A DNA stretch of 40,420 nt from an uncultured Clostridia bacterium (GCA_944380795.1 CALWIS010000241.1:1-40420); one strand, 5' to 3'; counted from the stretch's first letter, positions 22,449 through 33,130 are shown. Notes: generated by a model not told the origin, from the sequence alone. A program made the numbers and translations.

Positions 22449-23735
22449 TTAATCTGGGGTATCAAAGGCTTCCAACCGGCTTTTGGCAGGAAGAGGCTTG
22501 CTGTCCCCATGGCGAACAAACAGCATGGTCACAAAGGCCAGCACTGCAAACAGCGTCGCATAAGGGAACAAGGTCCAGTATCCCACGTGCTCCAGCAGTG
22601 CGCCGGAAAATACGGGTGTGATGATCTGGGCTGCCATAGAAAACGTGTAGTAATAGCCGGTAAACTTGCCCACACTGCTTCCTCGGCTCATTTCCACCAC
22701 CATGGGATAAGAATTCACATTGATAGCCGCCCAAGAAACGCCCACCAACGCAAAGACGACGTTTACTATTGGATGATAGGTATGGAACAAAGCTCCTGTA
22801 AAAAAGCACAGAGCAAGCACTGCCACGCCTATCAGGATGGTCTTTTTTCTGCCAACACGGGAGGCCAGTATTCCCACCGGGATATAGGAAAGGATAGCCG
22901 CACCGGTAGCCACCAGCAGGCTGGAAGCAAAACTGCCCCCGGTCATTCCCCATTGGATCTGGGCATATTTTGAAAAAGCAGAGGTGATCGCATTGTAGGC
23001 CATAAACCAGAAAGCTACCGAAAACAGAAGGAAAATCAAGCTCTTTTTTACCTCTGGGGGGAGGGCTTGATGCCCTTCCTCTTTGGAAGAGCTTTCTTCT
23101 TCCTCCTCGGGGCCGTTGAGAGCGGCGGTTTCCTCTGCCAGCTTCTTTTCCGGAATGGTGCAGACTAAGAGTACCACTGCCAGCAGCATAATCCCCGCTA
23201 CGGCGGCAAACAAGGGAAAATAACTGGGGCTGGGGTCGTTTTTAGGCACCAGCACTTGAATCAGGATCAAAGTCACCATACCGCCTACCGCGCCCATCAA
23301 ATTGATAATGGCGTTGCCTTTGGAGCGCAGGGGCTTGGGAGTCAAGTCGGGCATCAAAGCCACAGCAGGAGAACGGTAGATGCTCATGCTCACCAACACC
23401 AGCAACAAAGCGGTAATAAACATCCAAAAAATTCCCATTTGGTCGGCAATGGGGATGAGAAGCATAAACAAACAGGAAGCCAACGTGCCCACCACGATAT
23501 AAGGGGTACGCTTACCAAAACGGGTGTGGGTACGATCTGAAAGACTTCCGAAAATAGGAAGCATAAACAGAGCCAGTACGTTATCCAAGGCCATAATGGC
23601 CCCCGACAGGGTGTCGCCAATATGGAAGGTGTGTTTAAGGATCAGGGGGATCACAGCCTCATACATCTGCCAAAAAGTGCAAATGGATAAAAAGGCCATT
23701 CCCACCAAGACCGTGCGTCTGGTGTTTAATTTCAT
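22449..23735 (-). CDS. MFS transporter, SLC45/GPH-like
   Basis: A 428-aa major facilitator with twelve predicted helices and a charged central cytoplasmic loop (about 185-215, rich in Glu and Lys). The segment GSLSDRTHTRFGKRTPYIVVGT between helices 2 and 3 resembles the SLC45 and glycoside-pentoside-hexuronide carriers, which move sugars or glycosides with cations. It is first in an operon with a GDPD gene. A joint role in glycerophosphodiester or sugar-moiety salvage is possible but inferred. The ATG at 23735 has AGAGG nine bases upstream. Confidence 0.85.
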   Translation of the reverse strand: MKLNTRRTVLVGMAFLSICTFWQMYEAVIPLILKHTFHIGDTLSGAIMALDNVLALFMLPIFGSLSDRTHTRFGKRTPYIVVGTLASCLFMLLIPIADQMGIFWMFITALLLVLVSMSIYRSPAVALMPDLTPKPLRSKGNAIINLMGAVGGMVTLILIQVLVPKNDPSPSYFPLFAAVAGIMLLAVVLLVCTIPEKKLAEETAALNGPEEEEESSSKEEGHQALPPEVKKSLIFLLFSVAFWFMAYNAITSAFSKYAQIQWGMTGGSFASSLLVATGAAILSYIPVGILASRVGRKKTILIGVAVLALCFFTGALFHTYHPIVNVVFALVGVSWAAINVNSYPMVVEMSRGSSVGKFTGYYYTFSMAAQIITPVFSGALLEHVGYWTLFPYATLFAVLAFVTMLFVRHGDSKPLPAKSRLEAFDTPD

Positions 23736-23776
23736 AAATCTCTACCTCTTTCCTGAAAGCGGCAATACGTAGGTAT

Positions 23777-23805
23777 AGTTTACCATATCCCTGGCATAAT
23801 TGCAA
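23777..23805 (-). promoter_or_regulatory. candidate promoter of the MFS-GDPD operon
   Basis: On the minus strand TTGCAA (23800-23805), a 17-bp spacer and TAAACT (23777-23782). The -10 region is inside the inverted repeat GGTAAACTATACC, which might bind a regulator. Confidence 0.5.
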
Positions 23806-23843
23806 TTTATAGATGTAAAATTTTAATAAATTGTTCCATTCGA

Positions 23844-23872
23844 TTGCCTTTTTTTAAGAAAAAGGGTACAAT
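23844..23872 (+). promoter_or_regulatory. distal candidate promoter of the NfeD-flotillin operon
   Basis: TTGCCT (23844-23849), a 17-bp spacer and TACAAT (23867-23872). It predicts a leader of about 230 nt. Confidence 0.55.
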
Positions 23873-24009
23873 GTCAGCAGGAAATAATTTTATTTTTTAC
23901 CCGGAAGCCCCTGGGCTCGAGCGCCTTCGCCCAGATATTCCCCAAGAAGTAGGTTGAGAAAATTCGCCTTTTTTAAGGAAAATCCGCCCAAAAACGCCCG
24001 GAACCGGAT

Positions 24010-24038
24010 TTGTATTTTTCCCTGTTTTCCGGTATCAT
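24010..24038 (+). promoter_or_regulatory. proximal candidate promoter of the NfeD-flotillin operon
   Basis: TTGTAT (24010-24015), a 17-bp spacer and TATCAT (24033-24038). It predicts a leader of about 65 nt. Confidence 0.45.
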
Positions 24039-24109
24039 ATGTCCATCAGCTGTTCAGGGCGTTGCCGATGCCCTGCCCCCGGGAAAACTACTGGAAAGGA
24101 GGTATTCCT

Positions 24110-24679
24110 ATGAATCCATCTGTATTATCCATCATTTACTATTGCTGCATTGGGGTTGGGCTGCTTTTGCCCCTTGCCCATGTGATCTTTAACTTTTTAG
24201 ATCTGGATTTTGACCCCGGTGTTGGGGACATTCCCCTTCCCTTCAGCTTTATGGCCCTCTCTTTTGGGGTGCTGGTGCTGGGAGCGGTGGGCAAGATCGT
24301 TCTGGTGCTGGGTGGCGGATGGCTGCTGAGCCTGCTGTTGGGGCTAGCTTTGGGGATACTCTCCTATGTGGCCCTTTCCCGGCTGGTGATCCGCCCCTTA
24401 AAGCGAAATCGCATCCAGGCCCCCAGCATTCGGGACCTGCGCTGGAAAGAGGGCGTGATCCAACTGGCGGTACGGCCGGATTTTACCGGCACCGTGCGGG
24501 TGCTCAACACCGCCGGCAGCTATGTTACCTACAGCGCCTGCCCCGCTTCCTGGGTAGAGGAAGAACTCCCGGTGGGAACCGAGGTCCTCATCGTGGAAGT
24601 AGACGAAGAAAAGAAGCTCTGCACTGTCTGCCCCTTTGATTCCTATCGGGAGCAGCTTGCTCAACTCAAACAATCTTAA
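24110..24679 (+). CDS. NfeD-like membrane protein
   Basis: A 189-aa protein with three hydrophobic segments in the first 100 residues and a C-terminal OB-fold (about 115-180, GVIQLAVRPDFTGTVRVL... ending YREQLAQL). This is the short NfeD form without a protease domain, comparable to B. subtilis YuaF, which partners a flotillin. The ATG at 24110 is preceded by AAAGGAGG. The flotillin gene follows after 13 bases, the conserved pairing. NfeD proteins are thought to help organise flotillin-rich membrane domains. Confidence 0.85.
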   Translation: MNPSVLSIIYYCCIGVGLLLPLAHVIFNFLDLDFDPGVGDIPLPFSFMALSFGVLVLGAVGKIVLVLGGGWLLSLLLGLALGILSYVALSRLVIRPLKRNRIQAPSIRDLRWKEGVIQLAVRPDFTGTVRVLNTAGSYVTYSACPASWVEEELPVGTEVLIVEVDEEKKLCTVCPFDSYREQLAQLKQS

Positions 24680-24692
24680 GGAGGTTTATGAA

Positions 24693-26282
24693 ATGCCTGA
24701 ACAATTCACTTCCACCGCTATCCTCATCGGCGTCATTGTCGTGGGACTCATCATCGTTCTAACCGCCATTTTTTCCACCTGGAAAAAGGTACCTGCCGAC
24801 AAGGCGGCTATCGTTACCGGTCTGGGCAAAGCCAAGGTCATCACCGGCGGCGGTATCATGGTACTCCCGGTTTTGCAGCGCATCGACTACATCACTCTGG
24901 AAAACATCAGCTTTGACGTAAATATGGAAGGAACCCTCACCGCCGACGCTGTGCCCATCGAGGCCAACGGCACCGTAGTGGTAAAAATCAAAAATGACGA
25001 AGCCATGATCCGCTCTGCTGTGGAGCAGTTTAACTGCGGCAAAGAGAGCGAGACCAAACAGCACATCATGGAAACATCCCGGGATGTGTGTGAAGGCCGT
25101 CTGCGTGAAATCATCGCCGACATGACTGCCGAGCAGCTCTATAAAGACCGTAAGACCTTCTCCGAACGGGTGAAGGAAGTGGCCGAGGAACAGCTCGCTG
25201 AGTTAGGTTTGGAACTGAAATCCTTTACCATTAAGGGAATCGGTGACCAGAACGGCTATTTTGAAGCTCTGAGCAAACCCCAGATCGCCGCTGTCAAGCG
25301 GGATGCTGAAATTGCCCAGGCGGAAGCCGTAAAAGAAAGCATGATTAAGACTTCGGAAGCCCGCCGCGCTGGTGAACAGGCCCGTCTGGAGGCTGAAGCC
25401 CGTATGGCCGAAGCCAAGAAGGAAGCCGATATCAAGAAGCTGAACTTTGAAAAAGAGCGCCAGACCACTCAGGCAATCTCCGACGCTGCCTACAGCATCC
25501 AGCAGAATGTGACCCAGAAGGATATTACCAACACCGAAATGGACGCCAATGTGCTGAAGGAACAGCGTGCCCGTGAAGTAAAGGAAGCTTCCATTCAAAT
25601 TGAAATCGCGGCCGAGCAGAAAAACATTGAACTGGCCAAACGCAAGGCAGAACGCAAGGAAGCCGAGTTGCTGGAAACGGTTATCAAGCCTTCCGAAGCA
25701 GAAAAACTCCGTGCAGAATTGCAGGCCGAAGCCCAAAAAGTAGCTATGATCAAAAAGGCCGAAGCAGAAGCCGAAGCTCAGAAGCTGGACGCCCAAGCCC
25801 AGGCCGAACGCATCAAGCAGGAAGGTATGGCTCAGGCAGAGATCACCGAGAAACAGGGTATCGCCCAGGCAGAAGCTATTCGCCGTCAAGGTCTGGCAGA
25901 AGCAGAAGCTCTGGAGAAAAAGGCGGAAGCCCTTGCCAAGATGGACGACGCCGGTAAATTGCAGATGGTGGTGGAAAAGCTGCCTGAAATTGCCCGGGCG
26001 ATTGCAGAGCCCATGTCCAAGATCGGCAACATCACCATTATCGACGGCTCCGGCAGCGGGGAAAACGGCGGTGGTGCAGCAGATGTGGCCCGCTACATGA
26101 CCGGTTCCCTGAAAGCGGTGAATGAAGCTTTGAAGGACACCATTGGTTTTGATATGACGGATGTGATGAAGTCCCATACTCTGGAAGCCAAGACCACTCG
26201 CAACATCAACGTGGAAGGACTGCCCCAGCCGCCTGCTCCCCAGGTTTCCGCTCCCACTTCCACCCCCAACGAAGAAGTGTAA
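24693..26282 (+). CDS. flotillin family protein (SPFH domain)
   Basis: A 529-aa protein with an N-terminal membrane anchor (about 8-28), an SPFH/band 7 domain (about 30-200) and a long Ala/Glu/Lys-rich coiled coil (about 205-435, repeats like AEAEAQKLDAQAQAERIKQEG). The C-terminal region contains KLPEIARAIAEPMSKIGNITII, typical of flotillins such as YuaG/FloT and YqiK. Flotillins oligomerise at the inner membrane, modulate membrane fluidity and affect many envelope processes. The ATG at 24693 has AAGGAGG upstream (24678-24684). A Pro-rich tail ends the protein. It forms an operon with the NfeD gene. Confidence 0.92.
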   Translation: MPEQFTSTAILIGVIVVGLIIVLTAIFSTWKKVPADKAAIVTGLGKAKVITGGGIMVLPVLQRIDYITLENISFDVNMEGTLTADAVPIEANGTVVVKIKNDEAMIRSAVEQFNCGKESETKQHIMETSRDVCEGRLREIIADMTAEQLYKDRKTFSERVKEVAEEQLAELGLELKSFTIKGIGDQNGYFEALSKPQIAAVKRDAEIAQAEAVKESMIKTSEARRAGEQARLEAEARMAEAKKEADIKKLNFEKERQTTQAISDAAYSIQQNVTQKDITNTEMDANVLKEQRAREVKEASIQIEIAAEQKNIELAKRKAERKEAELLETVIKPSEAEKLRAELQAEAQKVAMIKKAEAEAEAQKLDAQAQAERIKQEGMAQAEITEKQGIAQAEAIRRQGLAEAEALEKKAEALAKMDDAGKLQMVVEKLPEIARAIAEPMSKIGNITIIDGSGSGENGGGAADVARYMTGSLKAVNEALKDTIGFDMTDVMKSHTLEAKTTRNINVEGLPQPPAPQVSAPTSTPNEEV

Positions 26283-26299
26283 AATGCAATATAAAACAA

Positions 26300-26335
26300 A
26301 GAGGGCCGGGAAAATTCCCGGCTCTCTTATTTTTA
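26300..26335. terminator. terminator after the flotillin gene
   Basis: A 12-bp stem with one wobble (26300-26311 with 26316-26327), AAAT loop and T-rich tail. It separates the convergent flotillin and lipoprotein genes. Confidence 0.85.
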
Positions 26336-26986
26336 ATCTTCTCCCGTATAGGGAACCAAATTGCGGTCAATGGTAAGAAGGGCTTGTTCGTCTAAAAAAT
26401 AAGCCCCTTGCTCCTCTGTCAACTGTATCGTAATGGTACGAGGATCATCCCACTGCGGGTCATCTAGCTTTCCTTCTAAAAATCCCAGCAAATCATCGCA
26501 ATAGGCCTGGTCAATCTCTTCCTGCGTACAGCCCTCGAATTCCCCCTGCTGTACCCGCTGGGAAAACGCCAGCACCCTGTTTTCAATATCTTCCACATGG
26601 GCGGTAAACAGATTCAAAGGGGATATTTTCATCTCCACACGAAATCCATTTTCCGTCCTCTGGGCTGAAACCGCCTCATACCGGCTGGCATCGTACACCC
26701 GCTGATAAAAAGCCATGGTGCGGTATAATGTCCTATCTGTTTGGGTAAGACCTACCAGATTGGCAAAATACAGGGACTCTGATTTCAAATGTTCCCGGTA
26801 AGCCTCTTCCGCTTCCTCTTCCTCGATTTTGGCATACTGGCAGTACTCCTCATGCTCTCCCCGATAAACAGAATCCATCACCGATTCCACATAAGCGGCA
26901 GCATCAAAAGTCTGTTGGGAACAGGACGGGAACAGCAGCAAACAAATTGCCATCAGACATAATCCCGCCTTTTGCAGCAGCTTCAA
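26333..26986 (-). CDS. putative lipoprotein, unknown function
   Basis: A 217-aa secreted protein: positively charged start, hydrophobic stretch, and a lipobox-like LLFPSC with the lipidated Cys at 22. The mature part is acidic and helical, with the Glu-rich segment KIEEEEAEEAYREHLKSE, resembling DUF5105-type Firmicute lipoproteins, though I cannot name a family with certainty. The start is TTG at 26986, supported by AGGAGGAG five bases upstream; the nearby ATG is out of frame. It lies 30 bases downstream of the ymdB-like gene and is probably co-transcribed with it. Confidence 0.78.
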   Translation of the reverse strand: MKLLQKAGLCLMAICLLLFPSCSQQTFDAAAYVESVMDSVYRGEHEEYCQYAKIEEEEAEEAYREHLKSESLYFANLVGLTQTDRTLYRTMAFYQRVYDASRYEAVSAQRTENGFRVEMKISPLNLFTAHVEDIENRVLAFSQRVQQGEFEGCTQEEIDQAYCDDLLGFLEGKLDDPQWDDPRTITIQLTEEQGAYFLDEQALLTIDRNLVPYTGED

Positions 26987-27016
26987 GTCATCTCCTCCTT
27001 TTTACTGACACCGTTC

Positions 27017-27790
27017 TTATAAAATCTGCATTCTCTGAATACTTTCCGTTTTTCCTGTTTTATCGTTAATGGTAAACAAACAACAATCCATGCGGCATTC
27101 CCCGCCGGCCAGCTCATACCGCACCGGCATTTTGGTACGGAGCTTCTCAATAATCAACTCTGGCTTTACTCCCAGCACGGACTGCACCGGGCCGGTCATC
27201 CCCAGGTCGGTGATGTATCCGGTCCCTTGGGGAAGAATGGTCTCGTCGGCGGTGGGTACATGGGTATGAGTGCCGAACACGGCAGATACCCGCCCATCCA
27301 GAAAATATCCCAACGCCCGCTTTTCTCCAGTGGCTTCCGCGTGAAAATCCACCAGAACAATGGGTGGCAGGTCTTCCATCTTTAGCAGCGCATCCATAGT
27401 CTCAAAAGGGCAAGCTAAGTTTTCCATATAGGCGGTGCCCATGAGGTTGACTACCGCCACCTGACGGCGGCCCATGTCATAAATACACACCCCTCGGCCA
27501 GGAGTAGTGCCTTTGGGAAAGTTTAACGGTCGCAGCAATGTTTCGTCACGGTCATACAGTTCGTAGCTTTCCCGGCGGCGGAAACTGTGGTTCCCTGTTG
27601 TAATTACATCCACACCGCTATCGTACAGGTGCCGCACTGAAGTAGGCAGCACCCCGTTGCCGTCTGCGGAATTTTCCCCGTTAGCGATGACCAAATCAAC
27701 TCCCATTTGTTTTTTGACTGCCGGGAGCCGCTGCCGCAGGAACTGGCATCCAATACTTCCCACTACATCGCCTATGGCCAGTATATTCAT
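27017..27790 (-). CDS. ymdB: YmdB-family metallophosphoesterase (2',3'-cyclic nucleotide phosphodiesterase)
   Basis: A 257-aa calcineurin-like phosphoesterase of the YmdB/TIGR00282 family. Metal ligands are visible in AIGDVVG at the start, NGENSA, TGNHSF, VDFHAEATGEK and FGTHTHVPTAD. In B. subtilis, YmdB hydrolyses 2',3'-cyclic nucleotides and affects biofilm and late-adaptive responses. Length matches the family (about 260). The ATG at 27790 is chosen over 27799 because AAAGG is at a workable distance; at 27799 it would abut the start. A TATAAT (minus strand) at 27822-27827 in the tail of the upstream terminator may be its -10. Confidence 0.93.
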   Translation of the reverse strand: MNILAIGDVVGSIGCQFLRQRLPAVKKQMGVDLVIANGENSADGNGVLPTSVRHLYDSGVDVITTGNHSFRRRESYELYDRDETLLRPLNFPKGTTPGRGVCIYDMGRRQVAVVNLMGTAYMENLACPFETMDALLKMEDLPPIVLVDFHAEATGEKRALGYFLDGRVSAVFGTHTHVPTADETILPQGTGYITDLGMTGPVQSVLGVKPELIIEKLRTKMPVRYELAGGECRMDCCLFTINDKTGKTESIQRMQIL

Positions 27791-27826
27791 GTTATCCATC
27801 CTTTTATATTTTGTGGTTCTTATTAT

Positions 27827-27865
27827 AAAACAAAAAGCGGAAAAAAGGAATCCCCCTTTTCCCGC
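27827..27865 (-). terminator. terminator after the EamA-like gene
   Basis: An imperfect stem of about 11 bp (27837-27848 with 27855-27865, one wobble) is followed on the minus strand by TTTTTGTTTT. The tail also contains TATAAT of the probable ymdB promoter. Confidence 0.7.
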
Positions 27866-27898
27866 TATCTATCGCAATTATCATCCATTTTCCCTCTT

Positions 27899-28342
27899 TT
27901 AGAGCACCATGATTAGCGTTCCCGCTGTAATGAGTACGCCCCCCAGAATGGTTTTCCAATCTACTGTTTCGTGGAGGAAAACAAAGGCCAATACCATGGT
28001 GATGACCACGCTGAATTTGTCGATAGGCACCACTCGGCTGGCGTCTCCGATTTGCAGGGCGTAGTAGTAACAGAGCCATGAAGCGCCGGTAGCTAACCCA
28101 GACAGCACCAGAAAGATCCAGCCTCGGGTGGTAATTGCGGAGATTCCTCCCAAAGTTCCCGTCAGCAGCACAATGCCCCAGGCCATTACCAACACTACTG
28201 CTGTACGGATAGCCGTGGCCAAATTGGAATTGACCCCTTCTATGCCCACCTTTGCCAAAATCGATGTAAGTGCCGCAAAAATGGCAGACAATACGGCAAA
28301 TAGCACCCACATTTTTCCTTTTCCTCCCTGTTTTGTTTCCAT
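27899..28342 (-). CDS. EamA-domain membrane protein, half-size (DMT superfamily)
   Basis: A 147-aa protein with one EamA repeat of about five helices, ending in the typical HETVDWKTILGGVLITAGTL. Most drug/metabolite transporters of this superfamily carry two such repeats (about 300 aa); single-repeat forms are thought to work as dimers. The substrate is unknown. The ATG at 28342 has GGAGGA four bases upstream. A perfect hairpin (28361-28390) lies just upstream, between it and the cytidylate-kinase-like gene. Confidence 0.85.
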   Translation of the reverse strand: METKQGGKGKMWVLFAVLSAIFAALTSILAKVGIEGVNSNLATAIRTAVVLVMAWGIVLLTGTLGGISAITTRGWIFLVLSGLATGASWLCYYYALQIGDASRVVPIDKFSVVITMVLAFVFLHETVDWKTILGGVLITAGTLIMVL

Positions 28343-28360
28343 TGCTTCCTCCATACATAG

Positions 28361-28390
28361 CAAACAGGCCGGTATATTCCGGCCTGTTTG
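28361..28390. terminator. 12-bp perfect hairpin after the kinase-like gene
   Basis: Stem 28361-28372 with 28379-28390, 6-nt loop. On the minus strand only a short T-rich flank follows, so termination may be partial. It is nine bases upstream of the ribosome binding site of the EamA-like gene. Confidence 0.6.
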
Positions 28391-28408
28391 TTGGATTTGC
28401 TTATTTGA

Positions 28409-29032
28409 TTACGGTTCTATAAAGTTTGCCGCCTGAATAATCAAATCTACTGCCTGCTCCGGTGTAAACACCGAGCTGTCAATGGTCAGATCATAGTTTT
28501 GCAGAGCGTCCCACTTCTTGTTGGTATAGAAGTTGTAGTAGTTGGCCCGCTGCTTGTCCTTTTTGGTGAGGAAATCCGAAACCTTAGCAGGGTCTACACC
28601 GTATTTTTCCACAGCACGGCGCAGACGACTATCCCGGTCGGCATGGATGAACACCCGCAAGCAGTCTTTCCGTTCCCGCAATATGTAGTCCGCACAGCGG
28701 CCCACGATCACACAGGAGCCTTCTTCTGCGGCCTTGCGGATAATATCCGCCTGGATGAGGAACAGCCTGTCGTTGATGGGCATATCGTTCATTCCGGCAA
28801 CCCCGCCGCCAAAGCCATAGGTTCCCATGACCAAAGAATATAACAGGCTGCTGGTGGCGCGCTCGTCTGCCTGACGGAAAACCTCTTCACTAAGACCGCT
28901 CTTCTTTGCTGCTAAAGCGATTAACTCCTTATCATAATACGGTACATTCAGCTTTTTGGCTAACATCTCACCAATTTCCCGTCCACCGCTTCCATATTGG
29001 CGCGCGATAGTAATTACCGTACGGCTGCTCAT
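28409..29032 (-). CDS. cytidylate kinase-like family protein
   Basis: A 207-aa P-loop protein of the Cytidylate_kin2 family. The N-terminal ITIARQYGSGGREIGEMLA carries the phosphate-binding loop, CVIVGRCADYIL near 90 and the LID-like region RRAVEKYGVDPAKVSDFLTKKDKQRANYYNFYT follow. These proteins are widespread in Clostridia; the true substrate is not established. The ATG at 29032 is chosen because AAAGG is then about ten bases upstream; a GTG nine bases earlier abuts it. It has its own promoter (29088-29116) with a leader of about 50 nt. Confidence 0.88.
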   Translation of the reverse strand: MSSRTVITIARQYGSGGREIGEMLAKKLNVPYYDKELIALAAKKSGLSEEVFRQADERATSSLLYSLVMGTYGFGGGVAGMNDMPINDRLFLIQADIIRKAAEEGSCVIVGRCADYILRERKDCLRVFIHADRDSRLRRAVEKYGVDPAKVSDFLTKKDKQRANYYNFYTNKKWDALQNYDLTIDSSVFTPEQAVDLIIQAANFIEP

Positions 29033-29087
29033 ATCTTTCACCCTTTCCTATCACAGCATTCTTACCGAATCTTTCGATTCTATTTTT

Positions 29088-29116
29088 ATGATACACCATA
29101 TTTTGTACAAAGTCAA
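29088..29116 (-). promoter_or_regulatory. promoter of the cytidylate-kinase-like gene
   Basis: On the minus strand TTGACT (29111-29116), a 17-bp spacer and TATCAT (29088-29093). A small gaatc/gattc hairpin lies in the leader. Confidence 0.7.
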
Positions 29117-29159
29117 TGCTTGATGTGGGATATATTTTACAACTTTTGTATAGATATTA

Positions 29160-31202
<2,043 letters not shown>

Positions 31203-31219
31203 CGCCTTCACTCCTTTCG

Positions 31220-31265
31220 TAAAAACAGGGACTGCCGCCGGACCTTAAAGTCCTGCGGCAGTCCC
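31220..31265 (-). terminator. terminator between fakA and recG
   Basis: A 10-bp perfect stem (31228-31237 with 31256-31265) with an inner ggac/gtcc pair, followed on the minus strand by TGTTTTT. It should end or attenuate fakA transcription before recG, whose ribosome binding site begins a few bases later. Confidence 0.82.
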
Positions 31266-31287
31266 GCAAGGGCGCGTCTGCCCCAAA

Positions 31288-32967
31288 TTATTCAACAGAA
31301 ATAATGAAATAATACACCGGCTGACCACCGTTGATGAGGGTCACCTCGATATCATCGCTGATCTTGGAGCGGATACGGCGGCAAGCGTCCTCCGCCTGAG
31401 CCTCGGTGATCTCGCTGCCGTAGATAATGGTGATAAAGGAGGTGTTCTTATTCACCATGGAACGGGTGAGCTTGCTGCAAGTGTGGATGGGGTCCTTCTC
31501 GATATAATCCAGCTTGCCATTACGCAGACCCATGATGTCTCCCTGACGGATACGATGGCCGCCAAATTCAGAATCCCGGGCGGCAAAGGTCACAAGGCCC
31601 GTTGCCACAGTTCCGGCGGCATCCATCATCAGCTGACGGTTCTCTTCCGGCTGCGCATCGGGGTCCACTGCCAGCATAGCGGAAAGGCCCTGGGGAATGG
31701 TGCGAGTAGGCAATACTACCACTTCCCGGTCGGTGACCAGAGGAATGGTCTGCTCTGCAGCCATGATAATATTTTTATTATTGGTAAGGACAAATACCTT
31801 CTTAGCCGGGGTAGCCAGCACTGCTGCCAAGATATCCTCTGTACTGGGATTCATGGTCTGCCCACCGCTGACCACATGGCTGCATCCCAAGTCTGTGAAC
31901 AGGGTGTGCAGCCCTTCGCCTGCCGCCACAGCCACAAAGCCCAACTCTTCGGTAGGCTCCACCCGCTCCAGCTGTACCGGCTGGGGCTTGGCAGAAGCCG
32001 CCGCTTTGGCCTCTTCATTGGCTTCGGCAGCTTTGCGATGCTGTTCCTTCATATTTTCAATTTTTACCGTCAACAGTTGACCAAAAGTCAAAGCCTCCTG
32101 CAGAGCGTTGCCGGGATTCTCAGTATGGACATGGACCTTGATGATCTCCTCATCATCCACGACCACCACGCAGTCGCCAATAGTCTCCAAATAGGCCCGC
32201 AATTCCAGAGGATCACGGGTAACTTCCGGGTCACGGCCTACGATAAACTCGGTGCAATAGGTGAAGTTGATCTCGGAATCGAATTCGGCAGCAACATTGC
32301 GGAAGAACTCCGCGGTCTCATCTGCCTTCTCTTCCTCGCTCTTTTCCATCTGGATCATTACGCCATCACGGAGCACACTCATCATGCCCTCAAAAATCAG
32401 GCACAAGCCCTGCCCGCCGGCATCCACTACTCCAGCCTTTTTCAGCACTGGCAGCAGCTCAGGAGTCTCTTCCAAGGCAGCGGAAGCGCCCATGCACACC
32501 GCAGACCACACATATACCGGGTCGCTGTCGATAGCAGCGGCAGCCCGTGCTTTTTCATAGGCCACCCGGGCCACCGTAAGAATGGTGCCCTCGGTGGGGG
32601 TCATAACTGCTTTATAAGCAGCATCCACACCCAATCCCAATGCCTCCGAAAGCTCTACGCCGGAAACCTCGTCTTTGTCCTGCAATCCCTTGGAGAACCC
32701 ACGGAACAACAGGGAAAGAATAACACCGGAGTTTCCACGGGCACCGCGCAGCATGGCAGAAGCTGCCTTTTTGGCTACCTGTCCTGCCGAAGTGTCCTCT
32801 TCCTTTTCCAAAGCCTGAATGGCTGCGGTCATGGTCATGGACATATTGGTTCCCGTATCACCGTCCGGTACAGGGAAGATGTTTAGTTCGTCCACTGACT
32901 TCTTGTTCTTGCAAATATTATTGGCGCCGGATAAAATAGCGTCACGCAAGGTGATTCCGTTGATCAC
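31288..32967 (-). CDS. fakA: fatty acid kinase FakA / DAK2 domain protein (YloV)
   Basis: A 559-aa protein of the YloV/FakA family: DAK2 (DhaL-like) nucleotide-binding domain (about 1-205) with the Mg-binding PDGDTGTNM (Asp35, Asp37) and RGARGNSGVILS, a middle domain, and a C-terminal FakA domain (about 330-559). FakA phosphorylates fatty acids presented by a FakB lipid-binding protein, feeding exogenous fatty acids into phospholipid synthesis. No fakB gene is adjacent, as is usual. The start is GTG at 32967 with AAGGAAG eight bases upstream. The usual upstream Asp23/YloU gene is absent here: a promoter and then the transglutaminase gene lie there instead. Confidence 0.93.
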   Translation of the reverse strand: MINGITLRDAILSGANNICKNKKSVDELNIFPVPDGDTGTNMSMTMTAAIQALEKEEDTSAGQVAKKAASAMLRGARGNSGVILSLLFRGFSKGLQDKDEVSGVELSEALGLGVDAAYKAVMTPTEGTILTVARVAYEKARAAAAIDSDPVYVWSAVCMGASAALEETPELLPVLKKAGVVDAGGQGLCLIFEGMMSVLRDGVMIQMEKSEEEKADETAEFFRNVAAEFDSEINFTYCTEFIVGRDPEVTRDPLELRAYLETIGDCVVVVDDEEIIKVHVHTENPGNALQEALTFGQLLTVKIENMKEQHRKAAEANEEAKAAASAKPQPVQLERVEPTEELGFVAVAAGEGLHTLFTDLGCSHVVSGGQTMNPSTEDILAAVLATPAKKVFVLTNNKNIIMAAEQTIPLVTDREVVVLPTRTIPQGLSAMLAVDPDAQPEENRQLMMDAAGTVATGLVTFAARDSEFGGHRIRQGDIMGLRNGKLDYIEKDPIHTCSKLTRSMVNKNTSFITIIYGSEITEAQAEDACRRIRSKISDDIEVTLINGGQPVYYFIISVE

Positions 32968-33101
32968 AACTCACACTTCCTTATCGAGATTATTTCTCCG
33001 GAACGGCTGGTCCCTCTTACATTGAGTTTCCCTATTATCTGGCGATCCCGAAGATGGCAGACAACCTGTAAGTCCTAAAGTAAAATGCTAAAATTTTTAT
33101 T

Positions 33102-33130
33102 ATTATACCATAGTCTTTCGTGTAATTCAA
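33102..33130 (-). promoter_or_regulatory. strong promoter of fakA
   Basis: On the minus strand TTGAAT (33125-33130), a 17-bp spacer and a perfect TATAAT (33102-33107) preceded by TG (extended -10). It gives a leader of about 125 nt. Confidence 0.8.

Larger units (their letters stand above)
23736..24109. other. divergent intergenic region between MFS and NfeD genes
   Basis: No gene was seen. It holds one minus-strand promoter (23777-23805), two plus-strand promoters (23844-23872 and 24010-24038) and a perfect 6-bp hairpin (23911-23916 with 23929-23934) in the leader of the distal plus-strand promoter. AAAGGAGG for the NfeD gene lies at its right end. Confidence 0.55.

Noticed and set aside
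25320..25960. Repeated GAAGC/GCCGAAGC units suggesting a DNA repeat array
   Set aside because: They encode the Ala/Glu coiled coil of flotillin; there are no spacers as in CRISPR.
25203..26177. Long open frame (324 codons) antisense to the flotillin gene
   Set aside because: It mirrors the repetitive Ala/Glu codons of the coiled coil and gives a Phe/Leu/Gly-rich translation without family features.
31483..32886. Long open frame (467 codons) antisense to fakA
   Set aside because: FakA is full length with all motifs; the antisense frame has no ribosome binding site and an implausible His/Gln-rich composition.
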